From Pilaira anomala (Eukaryota; Mucoromycota; Mucoromycetes; Mucorales; Mucoraceae), in the NCBI GenBank assembly GCA_025716855.1, contig JAIXMQ010000067.1:1-64000 (forward strand): a DNA stretch of 64,000 nucleotides, written 5' to 3'. A model generated the notes under the pieces. The model searched no databases. It was not told the origin of the DNA and worked only from the letters and a program-made list of their open reading frames with translations. The position numbers and the translations under genes are program-made. Below, in pieces: positions 1 through 10,233 of the stretch. How positions within the stretch are numbered: the stretch's first letter is position 1; the number at the start of each line of letters is the position of its first letter.

Positions 1-102
1 CAAAAATCAACAATTTCTTATAAAGTGCTTTGTTGTTATTTTTTTTTTTTTTCCTTCTTTTTTCTTCTTCCATATTATATTATTTTTTTTTATTCATTTA
101 AA

Positions 103-242
103 ATGTCTCCACCTATTGCACCCGTTAATTTATCAGGAGGATTTTGGTAAAAAAAAAAAAAAAAAAAAATGATTATTATAATTACTCATATTCTTTTATT
201 TGTAGTGATCATTGTGGACAGGTAAAGAACAATATGTTATAG

Positions 243-286
<44 letters not shown>

Positions 287-419
287 GGTGTCCGTGGGTG
301 TCTGTGGGTGTAAAAAAAAAAAAAAAAAAAGGTTCATAATTACTAACCGACCGTTTTTTTTTATATTAAAAAAGTATGGCCATATCCGAAAAACCTGTGA
401 TCTTTTAAAATCAAAATAA
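103..419 (+). CDS. mini-protein with one CCHC zinc knuckle (three exons)
   Basis: I read exons 103-146, 206-221 and 375-419, giving a 34-residue protein. Intron 1 is 59 nt (GTAAAA...TTTGTAG); intron 2 is 153 nt, with an ACTAAC-type branch motif and AAAAAAG at its 3' end. The spliced protein contains a perfect C-x2-C-x4-H-x4-C knuckle (CDHCGQYGHIRKTC), and this motif appears only when the 16-nt middle exon is included. CCHC knuckles bind single-stranded nucleic acid, so an RNA- or DNA-binding role is possible; nothing else indicates function. A long TG microsatellite lies inside intron 2. The gene could continue upstream of the window, but the ATG has a good A-rich context after a T-rich leader. 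It might be a decayed retroelement Gag knuckle, although the splicing argues against that. Confidence 0.5.
244..279. repeat. (TG)n microsatellite
   Basis: Uninterrupted TG dinucleotides, followed by degenerate GTGGGTG units to about 310. The tract sits inside the second intron of the zinc-knuckle gene. Confidence 0.95.
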
Positions 420-502
420 TCATCTCTGTCTCTCTGTCTCTCTTGCTCTTGCTCTTGCTCTTGTCTTTCTGTCTATCTTCATCTTTTTAGCATATATCTA
501 TA

Positions 503-504
503 CC

Positions 505-571
<67 letters not shown>
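503..571. repeat. (CT)n microsatellite
   Basis: CT dinucleotide tract with two small interruptions, lying between the zinc-knuckle gene and the 3' end of glutamine synthetase. No gene is seen between 420 and 642. Confidence 0.95.
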
Positions 572-575
<4 letters not shown>

Positions 576-642
576 TGTCATTTTTATTATTATTTTGATA
601 ATTAATAAAAACACAAACACATTTTATTTAAGAAAAAAAAAT

Positions 643-1722
643 TTAAACAAGTTCCATATAACGTTTCAGTTCATAATCAGTAACCGCATTCTGCCATAAG
701 ATCCATTCATGTCTTCTTGTACTGACATAATGATCAATAAAAGCATTACCTAATACTTTACGTGCAACTGAATCCTTTGCGTCCATGACATCTGTTGCTT
801 CTTGTAATGTACGAGATAATCTTTCATTATTTGTGACATCTACTGCCGAGTTACTAGGACCTGTAGGTAAAGATTGTTTTGTTTGAATACCCCAATAACC
901 ACATTTTAATACAGCAGCTAATGCTAAATGTGGATTAATATCTGCACCAGAGACTCGCTTTATATATTTCTGTAGATTAGTATATCTGTGCACACACACA
1001 CACACACAAGTGAAAAAAAAAATAAACAATTTACCATTTCTAATCGTGTTGCATTGGGTGAAGTAGATGGAGGTGCTATGACACGTACTGCACTGTGACG
1101 TGAATCAATACCCCATGAAACACTTACAGGAGCCCAATAATTCTCAACCAATCTCTTGTAACTATAATAATAAATACAAATAATTAGAGAAATTGTACAC
1201 ATTACATTACAATTATGTAAACAAAAACCTGTTAATGGTCGGAGCTAAAATGGCTAAAATACTTGGTAATCCAAGCAAGACACCAGCTAAAAAGTATTGC
1301 ATGTTTTTAGTCATATTGGGTATATCACTTGGTTCACCTATAGCGAAGAGATTATTATCACCATTGGCATCTTTTAAACTGAAATGCATATGACCTGAAC
1401 AACCTGGTTGATCAGCATAGGGTTTTGCCATAAAGGATGGCATCACTTTATGTTTAAGACCTATTTGTTTCATACTTGTTTTAAATAAAGTTGCACGATC
1501 GCCCATTTCTTTTGCATCGTTGTACATAATGGCTGCTTCAAATACACCAGGACCAGTTTCGGTATGCCAGCTCTCGATATCTACTTTGAATTGTTTTAAC
1601 CAGTCGAAAGCGTTATAATAAAAATCTTGGTTTTGTAAAGGGCGTAAGACAGAGTAACCACACATGCCTAATGTAAGTGGTTGTAATTGACTATGCCCTT
1701 TTCCATCTAAACTTTCAGTTGT

Positions 1723-1753
<31 letters not shown>

Positions 1754-2336
1754 TGATTGCAGATCATTTTAGATGCTTACGTTTTTTTTTAACATCACAC
1801 ACTTTCTCTCTTTATACACGTTACCATTAAAACAAAAGAATTCAAATTCTACACCACAAGAGGCAGTAATACCTAATTCAGCAAACTGATCTACCGCACT
1901 TTTCAATACGTTTCTTGGACAACAATAAAGAGGTTCACCAGTATTTGGATGAAATAAACTGACAAAGAAAAAGGGCATATTGTTTTCCCACGGAATTCGA
2001 CGATAAGAAGATAAATCGATTTTAGCAATCAGGTCAAAATATTGACAATCTTTTCCTGCGAATTCCATCGGGGTAGTATAATTTTTATCTTGCATGTCCC
2101 AACCAAAGATGACAGAACAAAAAACCTTTACATTGTGTATTAGTTTGGTATGAGTGTATGATTTGTGGTTGTTATACTATACCAAAACCACTTTTTGCCA
2201 CTTGCAGGAATTTCTCTTTATGAATGATTTTACCACGTAATAAACCATCAATATCAACGGCAGCTACTTTGATACGTGTATCATCTTGAAATGTTTCTTC
2301 CAAGTTTTCAAGTGTAAGTTTAGTTTCTTTTGTCAT
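643..2336 (-). CDS. glutamine synthetase, class I-type (gamma-glutamyl ligase family)
   Basis: Five exons: 2336-2178, 2125-1825, 1724-1229, 1161-1035 and 957-643. They sum to 1,398 nt, an exact multiple of three, giving 465 residues. The N-terminal part matches the beta-grasp region (VAAVDIDGLLRGK). The C-terminal catalytic domain shows VFEAAI, SGHMHFSL, APTINSYKRLVENYWAPVS and RVSGADINPHLALAA, which are the glutamate/metal- and ATP-binding signatures. The length and SYKRL/NPHLALAA motifs fit class I-type enzymes (GlnA/FluG C-terminus) and not the shorter eukaryotic class II enzyme. The likely activity is ATP-dependent ligation of ammonia or an amine to glutamate in the cytosol; substrate choice in this subfamily varies, so glutamine as product is inferred. 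The first intron must use the donor GTATAA to keep frame. The gene is divergent from cytochrome b5. Confidence 0.9.
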
Positions 2337-2371
2337 TTAATAAAATAATAAAAAGAAAAAGAAAAGTAAAA

Positions 2372-2373
<2 letters not shown>

Positions 2374-2415
<42 letters not shown>
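2374..2415. repeat. poly-A tract in divergent promoter
   Basis: Forty-two consecutive A in the 372-bp region between the start codons of glutamine synthetase (minus) and cytochrome b5 (plus). A second T-rich run near 2611-2630 lies close to the cytochrome b5 start. Confidence 0.95.
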
Positions 2416-2418
<3 letters not shown>

Positions 2419-2708
2419 CTTTATACTAATTTGTTGTTGGTAAATATGTATGTCATTTCGCTTAAATATCCAGTCCAAATCTGGGATAAGCGTCCCAACT
2501 AATCGTCATTTGTGCTTTGAACACCAAGTATATCCAATTTAAGCTTACGATTTTTTTTTTTTAGATGGCCTTTAAATTCTGTTACACAGCCATCTTATAA
2601 AAATTACTTTCTTTTTTTTTTTTTTTTTTTTGTGTCAGACAAAAAACTCTTACCCTTTTTTTTTCTCAACTCCCAACTCTCTTTATTTTATTTTTTAAAA
2701 AAAAAAAA

Positions 2709-3457
2709 ATGGCAACTATTTATTCTGCTGACGAAGTGTCTAAGCACAATAAAAAAAATGATTTATGGATGACTATTCATAATAAAGTATATAATGTAAC
2801 TGAATTTATTATCGAGGTATGTATAATTTAAATTATTTTTGGAAGTATGTTGACTTTTTTTTTTTATTATTATTATTATTATTTAGCATCCTGGTGGTAA
2901 GTTAAAAAAAGAAAATCAATCGAAAGGGAGCACGTGATTTTTAAGTATCATATATATATATATTTTTTTATTTTTACAGGAGAGGAAGTCTTACTTGATG
3001 AAGCAGGTAAAATAAAAAAAAAAATATGGATAGATATAAATGATGGGGTTTGTGTTTTTTTTTTAAACAAAAGTGTATGTAGGTAAGGATGCTACTGAAT
3101 CTTTTGAAGATATCGGACATTCGGATGAAGCTCGTGAGATTTTATCAAAGTATCTCGTTGGTGAATTAGATGAAGCAGTAAGTAAAAAAAAAAAAAAAAA
3201 TGACCTTTTTTAGATGCATGTATATGTGATTAACACACTTTAAAGTCTAGATCAGTTAGAACTGATTATAATAAACTTCGTGCTGGTGAACTTCCAGTAG
3301 AAAAGAAGCAATCTGGATCGTAAGTAGTTCTCTTTTTTTTTTTTTAGAAAAAAAAAACTTATCTTTTGTTGTTTAGTGCTTTGCGTGTAATTTACCTGCA
3401 CTTGCTGTAATTGGTATTATCGCATATAAATTTATTCTTGCACCCAAGCAAGTTTAA
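2709..3457 (+). CDS. cytochrome b5, tail-anchored; one-base frameshift near the C-terminus
   Basis: Six exons: 2709-2816, 2887-2896, 2980-3006, 3083-3177, 3246-3319 and 3377-3457. The protein carries the haem-binding cytochrome b5 fold with HPGG and a second ligand in EDIGHSDEA, then a linker and a hydrophobic tail ([16 protein letters not shown]) ending APKQV. The tail would anchor it in the ER membrane, where the family donates electrons to desaturases and other oxygenases. HPGG is split across a 10-nt microexon. Exons total 395 nt, one short of a full frame: around 3389-3393 one base (probably a T) is missing between CGTGTAAT and TACCTGCA. As written, translation would end early and lose the anchor. 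Full length would be 131 residues, typical of the family. Confidence 0.88.
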
Positions 3458-4185
3458 TTATTTTAAATAAATTGGGTGTACTTTGTACACAACTTTTTAT
3501 TGGAGGAAAAATGTATTTACCGAATGAAATGTGTGTAACGAAACCCTCATTCCATGTGAAGTGAGTGTGTGTCAAACCATTCCATTCCAAACAATGCTAA
3601 CTCAATGAGGATAAACGGTTGTCTATTAAATTATGTTTTCAAAGAATAATAATAATAACAATAAAATAGGCTTCAGGAGTTAGAGAAATAACCTTGGGAT
3701 ATATATATATTCTCTCTCTCTCTCCCCTCTGTTTTCAATTTAATTTATTATATCCCGTCTAATCACCTAGTGACAACAAGAAAGGGGTTATAGTGAGAGA
3801 GAGAGTATTTTGTGCTGTGTCAAATTGATTAAAAAGTAACGGTTGCAAGGGAGAATATATTTATATATATATATATATATATATATTATATTGTCAAAGA
3901 TATTAAGAAAAAGGGGAGATAAGTGTTGTTTGAGAAAGTTAATCATTCCCCGGGTTTATTAAATCTTTATTTAAAAACACAGTTTCTAATTGACTTCAGG
4001 TAATAGAATAGCCCTAAAAGAAGAAGAGGATTATCTCTATACATTTAAACAAATAAACAAAACAAAAAAGAATGCACGTGTAGTTAGTCAGTTATTTTTT
4101 TTTAAAATATGTAGGCAACTTTTTCATTTAATTTTCCTTTATTTCTCTTTCTCTTTTCCTCTTCTTTTCACTTTTTTGATAAAAT
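3458..4185. other. intergenic, no gene seen
   Basis: Region between cytochrome b5 and the downstream transporter. It holds an (AT)n run near 3861-3886 and a T-rich leader before the next ATG. A short reading frame beginning at 3990 has no coding character and overlaps the leader. Confidence 0.7.
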
Positions 4186-5803
4186 ATGGTATCAGATAGT
4201 AAATCGACTAGGTTATCGATTAGTATTATATTACATCAAATCGGATTTTTAGTCACAGGATTATGTACTACACTAGGTGTACAATGGTTATTTTATAGAG
4301 GTGCAGCCAGTAAGTGATGTTGTTCAATATTGGCTACTGCAGATACATTTTACTCATGACATCTTATAAAAGCTTCTATGAGTCTTTTGCCTCAGTTATC
4401 AAATTATACTGGCATGTTAATGGTCGGATTATTTATACCCGTCTTACTTAAACGAAAAAGACAAAATGATGCTTTAGCTTATAGTCTAATTGAAGGGGAA
4501 GAGGTATACTATAACTCCTTCTATTTTAGACGATGATGAAATTAAAAGCAACTCCTTCTAATTTTAGGCGAATAATACAGCAGCTATATCGTCATCGTGC
4601 TCTATTCGAAGTGATCATACAGTAGTAGATTATTTTCCTTCTACTTTACCAAACGAAGAAGATGTGAATAAAGTTTGGGTACAGGAAGATGGACCGATTG
4701 ATCATTTTTCTGTGATCAAGTTGGCTGCTTTAGATATCATCTCTAGTTTTGCATTAACGATTGGGTTCTCAGTGATTGGTAGTGGGGTAAATATGTTATC
4801 TTGGTAATAATATATGTATACAAAGCTGAAAATAGTGAAAAAAAAAAATTTTTTTTTTTAGATGTATCAAGTGATTTATAGTAGTGTGGTGGTATGGTGT
4901 GCGATTCTAACTTGGTTATTTATGGGAAGAGCGTTAGCTAAAATACAATGGATTGCAATTATTGGAACGAGTGTTGGGTTAGGTGTAAGTTCATTAGATA
5001 GTATGCGGGCTACACCTACAGATGAAATCTCTACCACTAGTACAGGTACATAACTTATTCAATTTTTTTTTTCTTTTTTTGTATTTTACTTATTATTATA
5101 TTTAGAAAGTTATACTTTATTAAATGGAACAATTATGACACTTGTTGGAACATTTATTTCAGGTAAAAAAAAAAAAAGCCTTTTACATGTGTTGAAAAAA
5201 AAAAAGACTCTAAAAAATTATATATATATATAGCGTGCATTTATGTATATGCGGATAGCATTTTATCGAAAAGCAAAGTACAACCGTTACCGGCCAGAGT
5301 TTGTTATTGGATGGGAGTTTATACATCCATTTTTACTTGGATTTGGTTAGCGGTTTATACTTTACCTCAATTTCATGAAATTATTCAAGTAGATAAAAAT
5401 GTGTCGACAGCACAGGTCTTGTTTATTTACTTTGTTGTCACAGTTGCAAATGCGTTACACTCGTGGAGTTATTATGAATTAATTGAAAGAACTGGAAATG
5501 TAACGTCTTATTTAGATTTATGTGCTTTATTAGTAACTAATGTTTTTTTTTAAAAAAAAAAAAAAATTAGGTGGCTACAGGTATTTTACAAGGTTTGAGA
5601 GCTATTTTGGTTTATGCTATTAGTCATGTCTGGTATTGTCATGAAGATTCAGCACAATGTAAGTAAAAGATAAAAGTTAGTTTTTGAGAGGTTCTGATGA
5701 TATGATATTATTAGGCTTTTCGTCTTCCAAAGGATGTGGATCGTTCATTGTGATCAGTTGTGTATTATTATTTACGCTTGGTAAAAAGAAAATAAATAAA
5801 TAA
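4186..5803 (+). CDS. drug/metabolite transporter superfamily (SLC35F6-like) membrane protein
   Basis: A multi-exon gene; I can follow the frame through about eight exons, for example 5243-5542 with donor GTAACT and acceptor ATTAG before VATGILQGLRAILVYA. The product has many membrane segments: HQIGFLVTGLCTTLGVQWLF, NYTGMLMVGLFIPVLL, DIISSFALTIGFSVIGSG, VIYSSVVVWCAILTWLFMGR, IAIIGTSVGLGV, GTIMTLVGTFISG and others. The stretch MYQVIYSSVVVW...MGRALAKIQWIAIIG is typical of the EamA/SLC35F part of the superfamily, whose members move nucleotide-sugars or other metabolites across Golgi, vacuolar or plasma membranes. A long acidic loop follows the second membrane segment. The substrate cannot be told from sequence. 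The second intron most likely ends at the AAAAG before CTTCTATGAG, since other acceptors give stops. Confidence 0.78.
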
Positions 5804-6112
5804 ATTGTAAAGAGATCCGTTTTATTTTCCAATTAAAAAATACTATATCTTTTTTTTATTTTGACATCTTTTTACCTTGTAACTAAATAAAAAATAAAAA
5901 ACTTTGGTAAATAAAACGGGACGCGACAGCAACTGGCTTTTCGAGCTCAGTTCTGAACGCATAAAAAGGAAATTATAATTAAACCAATATGTAACCTCTC
6001 TAGTAATTCTTTTTTCTTTTTCAACATTTGGCACTTATTTTACTCAGTTGCTATTTTTTTTTTTTAAAGAAAAAATGGCGATAAAGAGTTAAATAGCTGA
6101 TTGAAAGTGGAA

Positions 6113-6299
6113 ATGAAGGGCTTATTAACCACTGGATCCAATGTTGTAGGCAAAATTTGCATTTATTACCATCATCAACATATCACAAAGACAAACGCCA
6201 GAAAACGTAAGTCTATAATATATGTTTCTTATCCGTATCTTGCTCTTTAAAAATTTAGATCACCTTAATTTATCGAATGTTTATTTGATAACAAAATAG
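6113..6299 (+). CDS. possible small two-exon gene, unknown
   Basis: Exons 6113-6206 and 6259-6299 are joined by a 52-nt intron with a perfect GTAAGT donor and TTTAG acceptor, giving 44 residues ending LSNVYLITK. No domain is recognised. The splice sites are the only support; chance is a real alternative in AT-rich DNA. Confidence 0.2.
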
Positions 6300-6330
6300 A
6301 TAAGTTAATATATATCCTGAGAACTGTCTT

Positions 6331-6605
6331 TTTAACCCAAAAAGTTGATTCAGAAGAAGAGACAACTAATCTAATTGAGAGAACTGCTAACCAATAAGAT
6401 TATCTGAAACTTTAATATATAATATGTAAATACCTGAGGCTTTAAAACAAATTTACTTGACCTTGACCTAAAAAAATAAAAATTACAGCAAGGAAAGAAT
6501 ATATATAATATATATATATTTACGAAAACGGAATCCAATTTTAATATCTGTAATTATTAATCATACTAAAAAAATTTGGTTTGTCGGTACTGTACACAGT
6601 GCTAC
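6331..6605. repeat. dispersed repeat, internally deleted copy
   Basis: The left part (6331-6484, starting TTTAACCCAAAAAGTTGATT) matches 10234-10411, sharing the block TTTACTTGACCTTGACCTAA and the following A-rich stretch. The right part (6485-6605, starting ACAGCAAGGA) matches 11790-11930, sharing ACGRAAACGGAATC and TTGGTTTGTYGGYACT. Here the two parts touch; in the other copy they are separated by 1,378 bp of coding-like sequence. This looks like a deletion derivative of a mobile or duplicated unit. Confidence 0.65.
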
Positions 6606-7500
6606 TTGATATAAAAAAGTGTTTCTCATAGTTCTCAATAAAGCGATTTGATACTTGGTCGCGTTAATAAAAAAATATTTTAGGTGTAGCAGTAGTGTCT
6701 TTTCTTCTTCGATTTAGGTTACACGGGTACAGACAAAGAAGTGGTGTTTGTATTTTAGTTACACCAAGAAGATATCGTGAAAGTGGAGCTTTCTATTCGC
6801 TACGATCCACTTTTCTACAAATTTTTGTACTTTTGTGCCATTGAATTTGTACTAAATAAACATCGCTCAAAACGCTGGAAACATTTTTATTGAGAAATTC
6901 AGACATAAAAAAACCCGAAAAAAATAAGGTTCATGAAACCCACAACTTGTCCATAGTAAAATTTTGGAGCCGTATATAAGGGCGAAAAAATCATGTATAT
7001 GGTAAGCATGGCTTGAGAGATCTTCCGCCTTTAACTTGTGCCGCCCAGCCTGGTTACGGGTAGAGTTCGATCAGATATGCCCGGGTGGAGACCCAATGCA
7101 TAAAGTTGTGTACAGGCTTTGTGTAGTTGGGACCCTAAACGAAGACCCTAGGAGGTTATTGGGCATGACCTCCGAAGGTTTAGTTTTTGTTTTTTTTTTT
7201 ACACTTGGGATAATCATTGTTTTCTCATTAAATTTTTAATTCTTTATTCTTCACAATTTACGATGTGTTTGATATGCAATTGAATATAAAATTGTCAACT
7301 CAAAACTTGCAATAGTTTTTATCTACGTTTTCTGTCAATTTCAAATACTAAGTAACCATTTTACTAAGAACCAACATATTGCCCTTAGTTAAAGCCCAAC
7401 TTTTTTTTTTTTTTTTGTATCTTTTTAAAAAGTGATTCTTTAATTGACATTATTCCGTTAATTTTTTTTCTTTAACTCTTTTTTACTACAACATTTACAA

Positions 7501-7895
7501 ATGGCCAGTCAAAGTAACAACATTACTTTACCTGAACTCAATGTTACTTCAAAGAACTACTATGAACGAATCGCAAATTATTTTAGGAAAGCTAGATATT
7601 CTTGGTGAGACAACCAATGATCTGAAAGAAGAAGTAAAAGCCGCGAAAGAGGAAATATGTCTTTGAAAGAGGAAATGTCTTCTTTAAAAAATCAAATTAA
7701 TATGATCTATTCTTCCGTAGGAAATGACCTATCTATGTCTAGCACGCACTTTGCAAGTGAAGCTACTGGTAGTATCAAAAAGAACGGGGGTTTTTTTTCG
7801 GACAACTTTTTCTCCTTCGTTGTATAATAGCCTAGATAATCATATTGTTGAAGGTCCATTTCTTGAGCGTTCTGATATGTTATAGCTACAACGTC
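7501..7895 (+). pseudogene. damaged coiled-coil coding segment, unknown family
   Basis: A start codon at 7501 opens MASQSNNITLPELNVTSKNYY, which runs into a stop at about 7603. The coding sense then continues in other frames: GETTNDLKEEVKAAKEE, then MSLKEEMSSLKNQINMIYSS..., then FSPSLYNSLDNHIVEGPFLERSDML before a stop near 7890. The middle is a charged heptad-like coiled coil. At least three frame changes are needed, one of them at the G/T run near 7787-7799. No domain is recognised. It is either a pseudogene of a lineage-specific family or a gene hit by several assembly indels. Confidence 0.4.
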
Positions 7896-8464
7896 TTTAA
7901 CTGCTTTACTTATTCTGATAGTTTTACATGAGCCGCCACACTACAAATACTGATTGAACGGGAAAAAAAATGGATATGTTATATAAAACAACCTTCATGT
8001 TTAAAAAAAAAAGATCGAGCTTAAACCATAGGAATTTATGGCTCATAATTATCATCTCTAATTGAAAGAGCTCTTCTAAACTAAATAATAATCATCTTTT
8101 TACATCTTGAATGTCCTGATGAGTTGTGTTTGAATAAGGACCATCTTGTTGATGGGTTTAAATGAATCTATACCCAATTCCTCCTCTGCTTTTGATTACA
8201 AACGTTTTACTCTTTCGAATTGACCATATATAATTGTGAATTACATCTACTCGATTGGATAACAACGTACATAATTCTTGACTAAAGAGCACCTTGTAAT
8301 TATTTATATGGTTGTTATTAGTCTGGATTCCGTTGTTACAGATTTCATTGGTGAATGCACATACTTTTAAATTGACAAGAACTATTTTTTTTATCATAGC
8401 AACGAGATAAATGTAAGGAATTTATTATTGTACTTTAATATGTGAAAGACTTTGAATTAGTTTA

Positions 8465-8470
<6 letters not shown>

Positions 8471-8524
<54 letters not shown>
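8471..8524. repeat. 54-base poly-T tract
   Basis: The longest homopolymer in the window, directly 3' of the minus-strand hypothetical gene at 8548-9435. On that gene's strand it is poly-A, so it could mark a retroposed copy's tail or simply the AT-rich background. Confidence 0.9.
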
Positions 8525-8528
<4 letters not shown>

Positions 8529-8547
8529 AAGGTATGCAGTGGCGATC

Positions 8548-9435
8548 TTAAATTAATTCAAGATGGATATGTAGTGTAGAGAAATTAAATTGATGTATAC
8601 AAGTGCTTGCAAAACAGATAATTGTAGTAAATATTTGACCAGGATTGAAAGGTACTTCAGAGAAGATAAACCACCAATTATGTCTGTGTGAGAATAGAGC
8701 CAAATATGAATTGAGAAGTAATTTTGATATGAAGAAGGCCTCGAGTTGGGAGTTAAAAAGTATAAAAGTTTGCAAGTACTTTATGTTAGGCGAGTAAATC
8801 AAGAGACATGTGTAAAAGATGCTTTCCGGAATAGCCAGAGCTGATAGTAGTTTTGCTTGATTTTTTGTTTTCTTGTTTTCTTGTTCTTTTGTTTTTTCTT
8901 TTGTTTCTGTTAAGACAAGGATTATTTCAAGGCATATATAATAGTAGTAGTCAAGACCATGTTGCCAGATTAAAAAGAAAGCGATTACATATCAAATAGT
9001 AACCATATCACAGTCAACAAAAGAAGTTTGACGAATACATCATGATGGGCAAGAAAGATAATAAATACCTTTGTAAAATTAAAAAACCATTTCCCAGCTA
9101 TCTCCTCCCAACGAAACGAAGCCACCTCAGATGGATGGAACATCTCTACTAATGGCACTACTATCCCGACTACGGTGCCCATATTGTACTGCGAGTCAGT
9201 TAAGAAGCAAGTCAGCAAATAATGGAATCGGTTATTCGTGGTCAAAAGCTGTTTTCGATAACCAGTACTGAATCTTTCAATTAAACTATACGTATAAACT
9301 ATACTAATATCTCACACACCAAACAGTATCAAACAGACAAAGATCTCTTACATGTAAAATAGAGTCATCTTGAATCAGACATTCCCCCCATTGCAACAAC
9401 CGTTGTATTAGACCAACCAAGGAAGAAATAGCCAT
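8548..9435 (-). CDS. hypothetical protein, three exons, one base short
   Basis: Exons 9435-9320, 9267-9069 and 8906-8548 carry a continuous coding sense: MAISSLVGLIQRLLQWGE..., then TGYRKQLLTTNNRFHYLL...EVASFRWEEIAGK, then a lysine/glutamine-rich charged stretch followed by AIPESIFYTCLLIYSP... and a hydrophobic-aromatic C-terminus ending LHIHLELI. Introns have GT/AG ends (GTGTGTGAG...TTCAG; GTATTT...TTAACAG). The exons sum to 674 nt, one less than a frame; a missing A in the A-rich start of exon 3 would restore it. I recognise no family. Clusters of hydrophobic residues in exon 3 could be membrane-associated. The surroundings are repeat-rich, so this may be a transposon-carried or decaying gene. 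Confidence 0.4.
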
Positions 9436-10233
9436 TTTATATGCAAGGACTTGTAGTAAAATAAATATAGAATCATTCTTAAGAACACGTGGGAATATAA
9501 TATTAGACAGTTATCTATTTCTTCCCGTAATAACGTTATAGTTATGTCTTACCACTGATATTATTTATTATGCACATCTCAAAGTTGTTCATTTTTTGAT
9601 ACAATATCTCGTATGTCATCAAAGAGGTAGTTTTAAAGAATATGTATGCTTTATTGAAGAAGAAAAGGAAAAAAAAAAAAATAGAAAAAAAAAGGTGCTA
9701 AAATAAACCTGTTTGCGATCATGTGAGGCGCCCAAAATTTGTTGGGATTTAAAATATGCATAAATCTGTGTCTCTTTCTTAACACCAAACATCAATACAA
9801 GTGACAAAAAAAAACTTGCCTTTTTACAAAAAACATCGCCTTATCAGCTAATGAAGCAAGCTAAATATGTGAATTTTTATTATTTTTACTTTTTGGGAAA
9901 TTCAACGAAAAGTAGAAGCATATTCACATGCTGCTTCACAATTACTAAAATGAGTACATGATACATAGTGGGTATGATTACAACTGGTAACTAGTTACTA
10001 CATAAAAATCTTTTTTTATTAAGTTAGGCTTGCTTGTTAACTGAGTAAGGTATCTTCTTTTGATAAATATTGACTCAGATAATGAAGACTGTTCCTTATC
10101 AATTCATGAGAGTATATATATATGTATATATATGTATATACGGACTCACCCTTTACTTGCCAGGTAAAAATAGAAACAAACCAACAAAAACAAAATAGTG
10201 CTCTTAATTTTTGATTATTTGAAATATTATGTA

